Source: JAKSSE01 sp045597645
GTDB taxonomy: Bacteria; Bacillota; Clostridia; Lachnospirales; Lachnospiraceae
Assembly (NCBI GenBank): GCA_045597645.1
Contig: JAZLKM010000053.1
Location: 1-38,232 of the forward strand
DNA: 38,232 nucleotides
Direction of reading: 5' to 3'
The notes under the pieces were generated by a model that was not told the DNA's origin, searched no databases, and was given only the letters and a program-made list of their open reading frames with translations. A program made the translations under genes and the position numbers. Of this stretch, positions 16,221 to 24,458 are shown one piece after another. Position 1 is the stretch's first letter; each line of letters begins with the position of its first letter.

Positions 16221-17342
16221 GTGTATATTACCGCCACCTGTCAATATATCTCTGGCGTATATAGGCACAATCACCCTATTTGGAAAGCATTCTGCCAATA
16301 TTTTTACTGCCACTTCATCATTTGCATCATCAAACTGCGGCAATAGTATCCTGTCGTTAGCTATATAAAAATTCACATAGCTTGCTGCAAGTCTCTCCCC
16401 CAGCTCCCTTGTATCCTCGCCAGCCTCGAACTTATAGCCTGTAAGGTCGCTTTCAGTTATAAGGATAGGCTTACGCGGTATTGGGAGCTTAATTATCTCT
16501 ATGTCACGGCCCTTAGCATCCTTAGTCGATGACAATATATCATATGCCCTCTTACTTCTTAAGTACTGCGGATCAGACTCATCATCTGTCCATGCCAGTA
16601 CCACCTGCCCCGGTCTTGTAAAGGCACACATATTATCTATATGTCCGTCTGTCTCATCATTATAGATGCCTTCCGGTATCCAGATGATTTTGGATACTCC
16701 TAACGCATCCTTTAGCACCTGCTCTATTTCTTCGCGGGTCATCTTCGGATTCCTGCCTGGGCTTAATAGGCACTCCTCAGTGGTAATGAGTGTACCCTCC
16801 CCATCTACATGTATCGAGCCACCCTCTAGTACAAAGTCAAGCTGCCTGGTGCATGGGATATCTAGTGCGCTACACATATTAGGAGCAACCATCTTATCAT
16901 TGTCATAATGAGCGTATAGCCCATTATAATCTCCGCCCCAGCCATTGAATCTCCAATTGATTCCAAGTCGCTTTCTGCCATCCTCGGAAAGTACAATTGT
17001 AGCTCCGGTATCTCTAGCCCACGCATCATCATTCTCACATTGAATAATATGTATGCGGCTTTTTATACCATCGAGAAGCACTTTATCCCTTGAGTCGATA
17101 TGCAAAAAGTCGTCATCTATTGCTACAGGCTCTAGTAGCATTTCTCTTGCACTTTTTATCTGGTCTTTTCCTGTAAGAACATATATGTCCTCACAGCGCG
17201 CTATCTCATATATTATTTTTCTAAATACGCTTCTGGCTCTTATCGCTCCATGGCTCCATGAACCCAGTCTATAAGGCCATATCATCACGCACGCCTCCTG
17301 CGGCTCATACTCCGCCGGCATGCGGTATTTAGTATCTGTCAT
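16182..17342 (-). CDS. aguA: Agmatine deiminase
   Basis: Converts agmatine to N-carbamoylputrescine and ammonia in the cytosol. The 386-residue length matches the family. Visible guanidine-modifying residues are WARDTGAT, NDETDGHIDN and the C-terminal GGGNIHCITQQVP with nucleophile Cys375. MPAEYEPQEACVMIWP at the N-terminus is typical of AguA. The ATG follows GGGAGATGCG. It sits 12 bases behind the carboxyspermidine decarboxylase and upstream of aguB, giving the full agmatine-to-putrescine route. It could also act on aminopropylagmatine if the upstream dehydrogenase uses agmatine, which is inference only. Confidence 0.96.
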   Translation of the reverse strand: MTDTKYRMPAEYEPQEACVMIWPYRLGSWSHGAIRARSVFRKIIYEIARCEDIYVLTGKDQIKSAREMLLEPVAIDDDFLHIDSRDKVLLDGIKSRIHIIQCENDDAWARDTGATIVLSEDGRKRLGINWRFNGWGGDYNGLYAHYDNDKMVAPNMCSALDIPCTRQLDFVLEGGSIHVDGEGTLITTEECLLSPGRNPKMTREEIEQVLKDALGVSKIIWIPEGIYNDETDGHIDNMCAFTRPGQVVLAWTDDESDPQYLRSKRAYDILSSTKDAKGRDIEIIKLPIPRKPILITESDLTGYKFEAGEDTRELGERLAASYVNFYIANDRILLPQFDDANDEVAVKILAECFPNRVIVPIYARDILTGGGNIHCITQQVPAAIKR

Positions 17343-17354
17343 CGCATCTCCCTG

Positions 17355-18500
17355 CTATGATAATCTCATCTTGAAATCATCATATCCAAAGCTTTTTATT
17401 ATCCTGCATTCCCCATCTTTGTCCATAGCTGCTATGCTAGGAAGCGGTATGCCATTGAAGGTATTATTTTTCACCATAGAATATATAGCCATATCCTCGA
17501 ATATAAGCTTATCACCTACATTTACCTCATGGTCAAATGAATAGTCTCCTATCACATCACCGGCCAGACAGGTATTGCCAGCAAGCCTGTATGTGTATTT
17601 CTTCTCTCCGTCTTCTCCTGCATCTCTAAGCGGCGGACGGTATGGCATCTCAAGCACGTCCGGCATATGACAGGCCGCTGAGGTATCTAGTATCAGTATC
17701 TCTATATCATTTTTCACCTTATCCAGTACCTGCGTCACATTATAGCCTGCGTTTAAGGCGACGGCTTCCCCTGGCTCTAAATATATCTGAAGGTCATAGG
17801 TGTCGCGCATATGCTTTATGAGCCTTACCAATCTATCAATATCATAATCGTCTCTTGTGATATGGTGTCCCCCACCCATATTTAGCCATTTCATTTTGTG
17901 GAGATATTTGCCGAATTTCGCTTCTATCTCGACCAGTGTAGTCTCGAGGTCATCCGAATTTTGCTCGCACAGTGTATGGAAATGTATCCCATCTATCATA
18001 CCTGCTATCTCTTCGTCAAAATCGCACGCTCTAATTCCCATTCGTGAACCTCTTCCGCAGGGATCATATATCTCGTGATCCTTCTGGGTCGATATTTCAG
18101 GGTTGACTCTAACGCCCAAACTTATGTGGTGATTATGCTCCTTGGCAATATCACGAGCCCTTTGCGCATGATGCATCAGCTGCGCCTTCGAGTTAAATAC
18201 TATGTGGTCGCAGATAACTGCCAATTCCTCCATGTCATCGTCTTTATATGCCGGCGCATAGACATGGTTCTCCTTTTGCATTTCCTGATATCCTAGTCTT
18301 GCTTCGTACAAGCCGCTAGCAGTTGTTCCACTAATATATTTTCCTATAAGCGGGTATTCCAAAAACGCGGAAAAGCATTTTTGTGCCAGCAATATTCTGG
18401 CGCCTGTCTGCTCTTCCACGCTTCTTAGTATTTTCAAATTATTTTCCAGCTTCCCCTCGTCTATTACATAGACCGGAGTAGGCAATTCATGTAATTTCAT
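17355..18500 (-). CDS. nspC: Carboxyspermidine/carboxynorspermidine decarboxylase
   Basis: A PLP-dependent fold III decarboxylase of 381 residues that turns carboxyspermidine into spermidine, or carboxynorspermidine into norspermidine. TPVYVIDEGKLENNLKIL opens the barrel, the PLP Lys is Lys41 in LLAQKCFSAF, and CHMPDVLEMPYRPP near the C-terminus is the NspC signature with the catalytic Cys. FHTLCEQNSDD and WLNMGGGHH are typical of the family. The gene starts 12 bases after the dehydrogenase stop. Its ribosome site is weak (no clear GGAGG before the ATG), so translational coupling with the upstream gene is likely. Spermidine is the expected product because putrescine or agmatine, not diaminopropane, is made by the cluster. 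Confidence 0.95.
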   Translation of the reverse strand: MKLHELPTPVYVIDEGKLENNLKILRSVEEQTGARILLAQKCFSAFLEYPLIGKYISGTTASGLYEARLGYQEMQKENHVYAPAYKDDDMEELAVICDHIVFNSKAQLMHHAQRARDIAKEHNHHISLGVRVNPEISTQKDHEIYDPCGRGSRMGIRACDFDEEIAGMIDGIHFHTLCEQNSDDLETTLVEIEAKFGKYLHKMKWLNMGGGHHITRDDYDIDRLVRLIKHMRDTYDLQIYLEPGEAVALNAGYNVTQVLDKVKNDIEILILDTSAACHMPDVLEMPYRPPLRDAGEDGEKKYTYRLAGNTCLAGDVIGDYSFDHEVNVGDKLIFEDMAIYSMVKNNTFNGIPLPSIAAMDKDGECRIIKSFGYDDFKMRLS

Positions 18501-18512
18501 ATTTTCAACTGC

Positions 18513-19772
18513 TTAATCTACCAGTACCGGATTCTCATCTACTACCCATGGAAGTCCCCACTTGTTTAGTGCCTCCATGTACGGATCTGGATCAAACTCA
18601 TCTGTTGTAAATACGCCCGGCTTATTCCATAGACCCTTTACTACCATCATAGCACCTATCATTGCAGGCACACCTGTGGTATATGAGATTGCCTGTGACT
18701 CTACTTCCTTATAGCACTCCTGGTGGTCACATACATTGTAGATATACAGGGTCTTCTCCTTGCCATCCTTAATACCTGTGAAAATACATCCAATATTAGT
18801 CTTACCCACTGTTCTAGGGCCAAGTGATGCAGGATCTGGAAGCAATGCCTTAAGGAACTGAATTGGTACAATCTTCTGTCCTTCATAATCGATTGGTGTA
18901 GTAGAGAGCATTCCTACGTTCTCGAGGCACTTCATATGGGTTAAGTAGCTTTGTCCAAAGGTCATAAAGAATCTGATTCTCTTTACCTCAGGGAAATTCT
19001 TGCCAAGTGCCTCTATCTCCTCGTGGTGTAATAGATACATATCCTTCATACCTACACCCTCAAAGTCATACTCTCTCTTGATTGCCATAGGTGGAATCTC
19101 AATCCACTTGCCATCCTCCCAGTATGAACCTGGCGCTGATACCTCTCTTAGGTTAATCTCCGGATTGAAGTTTGTTGCAAATGGGTATCCATGATCTCCG
19201 CCATTGCAGTCAAGGATATCAATGGTATGTATCTCGTCAAAGTAATGCTTTTTAGCATATGCCACAAATACACTTGTTACGCCAGGATCAAAGCCCGTTC
19301 CAAGAAGACCTGTAAGTCCTGCCTTCTCGAACTTCTCTTTGTAAGCCCACTGCCATGAATAGTCAAAATATGCTGAGAATCCAAGGTCCTTGCATCTCTT
19401 TTCATATATTGCTCTCCACTTAGGATCGTCTGTATCCTCCGGCTCATAGTTCGCTGTGTCAATATAATGCACACCTGCTGCAAGGCAGGCATCCATAATA
19501 GTAAGGTCCTGATATGGCAATGCAAGGTTAAGTACTGCATCCGGTTTATAATCCTTAATTAACGCAGTAAGCTCATCCACATTGTCTGCATCGACCTTCG
19601 CTGTTGTAATCTTTGTTGTCGTCTTCTTCTCGAGCTTTTCCTTAAGTGCCTCACACTTAGACACTGTGCGGCTTGCTATCATTATCTCGTCAAATACCTC
19701 GCTATTTTGACAGCATTTATTGATTGCTACTGAGGCTACTCCGCCACATCCAATTATCATTAATCTTGCCAT
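18513..19772 (-). CDS. Carboxyspermidine dehydrogenase (saccharopine dehydrogenase family)
   Basis: The 419-residue oxidoreductase begins with the Rossmann loop IIGCGGVASVAINKC and has HYIDTANYEPED and GFDPGVTSVF as found in carboxynorspermidine synthases (Lys1-like). Family knowledge: it condenses L-aspartate semialdehyde with a diamine using NADPH. With putrescine the product is carboxyspermidine. The enzyme is directly upstream of the matching decarboxylase and in one operon with SpeA and SpeE. Homologues are also known that take agmatine; the sequence alone does not separate the two. The ATG follows GGAGATATATATT. Confidence 0.93.
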   Translation of the reverse strand: MARLMIIGCGGVASVAINKCCQNSEVFDEIMIASRTVSKCEALKEKLEKKTTTKITTAKVDADNVDELTALIKDYKPDAVLNLALPYQDLTIMDACLAAGVHYIDTANYEPEDTDDPKWRAIYEKRCKDLGFSAYFDYSWQWAYKEKFEKAGLTGLLGTGFDPGVTSVFVAYAKKHYFDEIHTIDILDCNGGDHGYPFATNFNPEINLREVSAPGSYWEDGKWIEIPPMAIKREYDFEGVGMKDMYLLHHEEIEALGKNFPEVKRIRFFMTFGQSYLTHMKCLENVGMLSTTPIDYEGQKIVPIQFLKALLPDPASLGPRTVGKTNIGCIFTGIKDGKEKTLYIYNVCDHQECYKEVESQAISYTTGVPAMIGAMMVVKGLWNKPGVFTTDEFDPDPYMEALNKWGLPWVVDENPVLVD

Positions 19773-19801
19773 AATATATATCTCCTTATTACTTTATGAT
19801 T

Positions 19802-20695
19802 CTATAACTCTTCGATTTCTTTTCTTATTTCCTGCTTGGTTCTTCCCTCTTCCTCCTCCAGAAGGTCCTCTACATACTTCGGAAGCATAAACGCTCCTAC
19901 ATGAAGATTAGTAGTGTAATACCAAGTCTCTATATTCTTAGCCTTCCACTTCTCCGGCTCAAAGTCCTTAAGTGGGTGATACTTTTTAGATGCGAATCCA
20001 AACAGCCAGTATCCGGCCGGACATGTGGCTATATGCGCTTGATATACTCGGCTTACAGGGAAAATCCTATATACCTTTCTATGCATACTCCTGCAGGCTT
20101 CTTCATCCTCATCATAAAAGGGGCTGCCATGCTGATACACCATAATACCATCATCTTTCAAAGCCTTATAGCAGCTTCCGAAGAACTCCTTTGTAAACAA
20201 TCCCTCCTCATGTCCAAATGGGTCATTTGAATCGTTGATTATAATGTCATACTCATTTTGAACTGAGCGCAAAAAATGCAGTCCGTCCTGATAATATATG
20301 TGCACCCTTGGATCATTAAGGCCTTCCGTCTGCTCCGGGAAAAATTTCTTGCTGACCTCCACTAGCATCTCGTCCGGCTCAACTAAATCTATTTCCTCTA
20401 TCTCTGGATATTTTGCAAAGCACGTGGCCACTCCGCCATCTCCACCGCCAAATATCAGCACCTTTTTCACATTAGGATGTACTGCCATAGGTACGTGCGT
20501 TACCATCTCGTCATATATAAATTCGTCAGCTTCCGAAAATACTATATCACCATCTGATACCAGCATTTTTCCAAACTCTGGAGTGTTGATTACATCAAAC
20601 CTCTGATAGTCGCTGGCACCTGAATATAGCTGCTCATTGCTTCTTATAGATAGTTTAACATTCTTGGTATGGTATTCCGAAAACCACAGTTCCAT
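19802..20695 (-). CDS. speE: Spermidine synthase family aminopropyltransferase, divergent active site
   Basis: Residue numbers are from the ATG at 20695, chosen because GGAGGG lies five bases upstream; a second ATG four codons earlier lacks a ribosome site. The 297-residue protein has the SpeE fold: N-terminal beta domain, then GGGDGG (83-88), VEPDEM and NDSNDPFG (154-161). Several usual residues differ. The LDGxxQ motif reads SDGDIV (Gln replaced by Val52), YHEM reads YDEM (61-64), the IPTYPSG motif reads IATCPAG (222-228), and the Pro of DPIGP is His162. The standard reaction adds the aminopropyl group of decarboxylated SAM to putrescine, leaving MTA. No speD is in the window. The gene starts 13 bases after speA. 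Confidence 0.85.
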   Translation of the reverse strand: MELWFSEYHTKNVKLSIRSNEQLYSGASDYQRFDVINTPEFGKMLVSDGDIVFSEADEFIYDEMVTHVPMAVHPNVKKVLIFGGGDGGVATCFAKYPEIEEIDLVEPDEMLVEVSKKFFPEQTEGLNDPRVHIYYQDGLHFLRSVQNEYDIIINDSNDPFGHEEGLFTKEFFGSCYKALKDDGIMVYQHGSPFYDEDEEACRSMHRKVYRIFPVSRVYQAHIATCPAGYWLFGFASKKYHPLKDFEPEKWKAKNIETWYYTTNLHVGAFMLPKYVEDLLEEEEGRTKQEIRKEIEEL

Positions 20696-20708
20696 TTTTC
20701 CCTCCATC

Positions 20709-22187
20709 TTACACTATTACATTGAGATAATCTGCATTCAGGTCTTCTGTACCCTGCAACGAGCATCCCATCTCTCTGGCAAAAAGAATATAATCTATTA
20801 TCTCCTTGGTGATTCTCTCTCCTGGAGCGAGAATTGGTATTCCTGGTGGATAACACATGATAAACTCTGCACAGATATGACCTACCGATTCTCTTATTGG
20901 CAGCAGCTTCTTGCCACTATAGAATGCACTTTGCGGTGAAAGCACCACTTCCGGCTGGATATAATCGCCTGTGATGATGGGCTTTTGCTCTTTCTCATAG
21001 ATTCGCTTAATCTCTGCCAAAGCCCCTACCAATCGCTCTATATCTCTGATTCGGTCGCCTATTGAAATATAAGCTAATATATTTCCTATATCTCCGAATT
21101 CAATCTGTATATCATACTCATCTCTTAGTAGGTCATATACCTCTATACCTGTGAGTCCTATGCCCTGAGTATACACCGACAGTTTCGTGACGTCATAGTC
21201 AAATACACTACCGCCATTCACCAGTTCCTTGCCATAGGCATAGTAGCCTCCAATAGCGTTAATTTCTTCCCTGGCATATTCTGCCATCTCAACTACCTTT
21301 CCAAATGAAAGCGCACCCCTTAGTGCCAAGTTTCTCCTACTTATATCAAGGCTTGATATGAGCAGATACGATGCACTCGTAGTCTGTGTCAGATTGATTA
21401 TCTGTCTGACATAGTCAGCATTCATTCCGTTATTAGTAAGCAATATTGAACTTTGTGTGAGACTCCCTCCTGATTTATGCATTGATATAGCTGCCATATC
21501 CGCGCCAGCCTTCATTGCATTAATTGGGAGATTTTCGCCAAAATACAGATGTGTACCGTGGGCCTCATCCACAAGCATCTTCATATCATATTTATGCACA
21601 ATCTGCGTTATTTTCTTTAAATCCGAGCATATGCCATAGTAAGTTGGATTATTGATTAGTACCGCCTTGGCCTTTGGGTGAGATTTAATTACTGCTTCAA
21701 GGTCATCAGGCTCAACACCTAGCGCAATACCTATCCTAGGCTCAGTCTTTGGCTCCACATACACAGGTATCGCTCCACATAAAACCAGCGCATTGATAGC
21801 ACTCTTGTGCACGTTTCTAGGAAGTATTATCTCATCACCCGGCTTACATGTGGCCAATATCATACTCTGAACCGCAGAGGTGGTGCCACCAACCATCAGG
21901 AATGCACTCTCTGCGCCAAATGCTTCAGCCGTAAGCTCCTCAGCCTCCCTTATGACACTGACTGGGTGACACAGATTATCAAGCGGCTTCATAGAATTTA
22001 CATCGAGGCTTACACATTGCTCTCCCAGGAGGGCTACTAATTCCGGATTACCTCTCCCTCTTTTATGTCCCGGCACATCGAATGGCACGACCTTCTTTTT
22101 CTTAAACTCTTCCAGTGCCTCATATACCGGAGCATGACTTTGCCTTGCCATGTAATTATCTTCTACATTCTTATTTCTACGAACCAT
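20709..22187 (-). CDS. speA: Orn/Lys/Arg decarboxylase family, most likely arginine decarboxylase
   Basis: A PLP enzyme of the short fold I form (like Bacillus SpeA), 492 residues from the ATG at 22187, which follows GGGGATGCGATA. The frame opens earlier, at a GTG (22229), and another ATG lies at 22151. Visible features are PFDVPGHKRGRGNPEL (N-terminal signature), LVDEAHGTHLYFGE (206-218) and the PLP Lys238 in AISMHKSGGSLTQSS. Family members decarboxylate arginine, lysine or ornithine. Arginine is preferred here because aguA and aguB, which only make sense with agmatine, follow in the same run. The response regulator gene upstream lies 60 bases before this start (18 bases before the GTG), so both may share a transcript. 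Confidence 0.93.
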   Translation of the reverse strand: MVRRNKNVEDNYMARQSHAPVYEALEEFKKKKVVPFDVPGHKRGRGNPELVALLGEQCVSLDVNSMKPLDNLCHPVSVIREAEELTAEAFGAESAFLMVGGTTSAVQSMILATCKPGDEIILPRNVHKSAINALVLCGAIPVYVEPKTEPRIGIALGVEPDDLEAVIKSHPKAKAVLINNPTYYGICSDLKKITQIVHKYDMKMLVDEAHGTHLYFGENLPINAMKAGADMAAISMHKSGGSLTQSSILLTNNGMNADYVRQIINLTQTTSASYLLISSLDISRRNLALRGALSFGKVVEMAEYAREEINAIGGYYAYGKELVNGGSVFDYDVTKLSVYTQGIGLTGIEVYDLLRDEYDIQIEFGDIGNILAYISIGDRIRDIERLVGALAEIKRIYEKEQKPIITGDYIQPEVVLSPQSAFYSGKKLLPIRESVGHICAEFIMCYPPGIPILAPGERITKEIIDYILFAREMGCSLQGTEDLNADYLNVIV

Positions 22188-22247
22188 TATCGCATCCCCA
22201 AAGAAAAAGGATGAAAAGTGGAAAATCACTCATCATCCCATAACGCA

Positions 22248-22925
22248 TCAACCATTTACCTCGAACTTGTAGCCCATTCCCCATATAGTCTTGATGTAGT
22301 CGCCTTTATCTCCCATCTTACTGCGGAGCTTCTTGACATGGGTGTCGATGGTGCGAGCATCTCCATAATAATCATAGTTCCATACATTATTGAGAATCTT
22401 CTCACGCGAAAGAGCTATCCCTTTATTCTCCATGAAGTAATTAAGTAGCTCAAATTCCTTGACTGAAAAATCCTGTTCCACTCCGTCTATAGTGACTGTG
22501 TGGGCTGTCTTGTCGATTATAATGCCGCCTTCGCTAAGGATTTCTTCCTTGTCATCCTCACGGCGTCTAAGGATAGCATCCACTCTGGCTACCAGCGTCT
22601 TCGGTGAGAAGGGCTTGGTGACATATTCATCTACACCTAAGTCAAATCCCATAAGTTCGTCGCTCTCATCCACCTTGGCGGTAAGCATAATAATCGGGAC
22701 CTTGCTTGACTCTCTTATTTCCTTACATACCTGGAAACCATTGAGCTTTGGCATCATAACATCAAGAATGATAAGTGCTATGTCCTTATCCTCATAGAAC
22801 GCGTCAAGTGCCTGCTCTCCGTCCTCCGCCTCTATTACTTCGTATTCCTTGCGAGTAAGAAAATCGTTAACTAATTTTCTTATACGTGCCTCATCATCTA
22901 CTACTAATATTTTTGTCTTATTCAT
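22248..22925 (-). CDS. OmpR/PhoB-family response regulator without a partner kinase
   Basis: The 225-residue protein has a receiver domain (1-118) with the acidic pocket VVDDEA, phospho-acceptor Asp55 in LIILDVMMP, Thr82 and Lys104 in VTKPFSP, and a C-terminal winged helix (about 127-225) with LLNYFMENKGIALSREKIL and DTHVKKLRSKMG. The ATG follows GGAGGTCGTT. No histidine kinase is adjacent, so the sensor must be elsewhere. It lies immediately upstream of speA and might be co-transcribed with, or regulate, the polyamine genes; that is context only. The 79 bases upstream are A+T-rich, but I saw no well-spaced promoter. Confidence 0.95.
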   Translation of the reverse strand: MNKTKILVVDDEARIRKLVNDFLTRKEYEVIEAEDGEQALDAFYEDKDIALIILDVMMPKLNGFQVCKEIRESSKVPIIMLTAKVDESDELMGFDLGVDEYVTKPFSPKTLVARVDAILRRREDDKEEILSEGGIIIDKTAHTVTIDGVEQDFSVKEFELLNYFMENKGIALSREKILNNVWNYDYYGDARTIDTHVKKLRSKMGDKGDYIKTIWGMGYKFEVNG

Positions 22926-23004
22926 AACGACCTCCGTTTGCTAACTGGCGTTATTAAAATATAGAAAATTTATGTATTTTTGGTGTAATCACAGAAAAAG
23001 CTTC

Positions 23005-23700
23005 CTAGTGTTCTACATTTCCTTCGGCATCAACTATCAGTTCATCGTTACCTGTATATGCCTTAGCCGCAAGCTCCGACTCCCAAAGCTTAAGCTCTTC
23101 TTCCTTCTCAGAAAGCTGCTTCTCCCAGGATGCATATCTGTCTATAAGCTTATTCTCGTAATTAAGAATCGTTATATTGTCAGTCGAGGCAGCAACTATG
23201 CACATGAAAACCACACATATAGCCAACACCACCGATATGCCAAACGTTATTCTAAATCCCAGCGCATAATTAAAGTCCCCATCTGCCGCACCGCTTTTTG
23301 TCCTTGGGCTTGCAGCAGCTGACTTTGCAGATTTCGCAGGCTTTGTGGCACTTGTAGTCTTACCTTTTGGTTCTTTGCGGGCTTTTTTAGGCTCCTCAAT
23401 TGCGGGCGCTGGCACTGCCTTTCGTTCATAGGAATATAGCGGTGTCAGCTTGGTATGATAAGTAGCGAATCTGCACAGATAGTTGTACATGGTCTCTAGC
23501 AGTTCCATTCCGACCTCAGTCTCAAACGAGTGCTGCCCTACCATTGATTCATACACCTCAAATACAGTGGCTGAGTCTGCTCCCTTCAGCTGTAGCTTAA
23601 GATAATCTACAGCCTTAAGTTCCTCCTGGGCTTTTGCCACCACTTCCTTATCGTCATAGTAGTACTCGCCTACCTTTTCGATGCGTACTTTCTTCGCCAT
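23005..23700 (-). CDS. Single-pass membrane protein with coiled coil, unknown function
   Basis: The 231-residue protein has an N-terminal globular part (about 1-100) that begins with VRIEKVGEYYYDD, then a Lys/Ala/Pro/Ser-rich linker (about 103-140; EEPKKARKEPKGKT), one membrane helix at about 152-172 (ITFGISVVLAICVVFMCIVA), and a charged helix that could form a coiled coil (WEKQLSEKEEELKLWESEL). Basic residues before the helix favour an inside N-terminus. It starts two bases after the metallo-hydrolase stop, with GAGGATTAGCG as ribosome site. I recognise no family; a membrane-tethered scaffold is plausible from the layout alone. Confidence 0.75.
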   Translation of the reverse strand: MAKKVRIEKVGEYYYDDKEVVAKAQEELKAVDYLKLQLKGADSATVFEVYESMVGQHSFETEVGMELLETMYNYLCRFATYHTKLTPLYSYERKAVPAPAIEEPKKARKEPKGKTTSATKPAKSAKSAAASPRTKSGAADGDFNYALGFRITFGISVVLAICVVFMCIVAASTDNITILNYENKLIDRYASWEKQLSEKEEELKLWESELAAKAYTGNDELIVDAEGNVEH

Positions 23701-23702
23701 CG

Positions 23703-24458
23703 CTAATCCTCAAAATCAAATACCAGATTTTCCTGGTCTATCTCCACTAACTTATCTTTGTGATGTGCTATCACAGGTCGCTTTTTAAGCTCCTTCTGAA
23801 TATCATACTGTTGCCACATATGCATGGGGAACACATACTCCACTGGCACTGTTTCAAGGAAAAACTCAATGCCAAAAGTAGCTCCTGTTTCCATCCTTGG
23901 ATCCAATACCACAAAGGCCAAGTCAAGACTTTTATCTCGCATCAGCTTAATCTCGCGCTTGAAGTCAAGTCCATACTTCTCAGAGTAAAGCTCTCCTCTT
24001 TGGCCGATGTTCCACCAGTGCAAATCACCTGCATGGAATATTGACTTTCCATCAGCCTCCACATAAAACGCAACTCCTGCGTCGGTTGATTTAAAAGTCT
24101 CAATCCTAATGCTGTCTACCACGAGATTTTGTCTCATGTGCACCTTCGTAAGCTTAGACTTGAAGTCCGCTGCATCAATATCATTCGCTGCAAGATATTT
24201 GTTACTCAGCTTAATGTCATTGGAAAATATATAGTGCACTTTCGGATGCGCTATAGTTTTTCTTATAACAGCCACATCAAAATGGTCCTTATGCGCATGA
24301 CTTGCGAACACATAGAGTTCCTTATTCAAATCTATAATGGGCAAAATTCCCTTGAAGCTGGCGTCACCATAATCACATGGATCAAAGTAATCAAAAAGTA
24401 ATATAACATTGTCCAGCTCAACCATAAAGCTGCTGTGATGAATAAATGTAACTCTCAT
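23703..24458 (-). CDS. MBL-fold metallo-hydrolase, UlaG-like
   Basis: The 251-residue protein has the metallo-beta-lactamase fold: FIHHSSFMVELDNVILLFD at the N-terminus, the metal site SHAHKDHF at about 53-60 (H-X-H-X-D-H), HAGDLHWWN for the next metal ligands and PMHMWQQYD near the C-terminus. This layout resembles the UlaG-like branch, which acts on small phosphorylated or lactone substrates, and not RNases or true beta-lactamases. It overlaps the deaminase gene upstream in a TAATG stop-start junction, so the two are translated together. The substrate is unknown. Confidence 0.88.
   Translation of the reverse strand: MRVTFIHHSSFMVELDNVILLFDYFDPCDYGDASFKGILPIIDLNKELYVFASHAHKDHFDVAVIRKTIAHPKVHYIFSNDIKLSNKYLAANDIDAADFKSKLTKVHMRQNLVVDSIRIETFKSTDAGVAFYVEADGKSIFHAGDLHWWNIGQRGELYSEKYGLDFKREIKLMRDKSLDLAFVVLDPRMETGATFGIEFFLETVPVEYVFPMHMWQQYDIQKELKKRPVIAHHKDKLVEIDQENLVFDFED

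Noticed and set aside
22926..23004. Promoter for the response regulator and polyamine genes
   Set aside because: The gap is A+T-rich with TATATT and TACATA boxes, but no acceptable -35 at the right distance was seen; not claimed.
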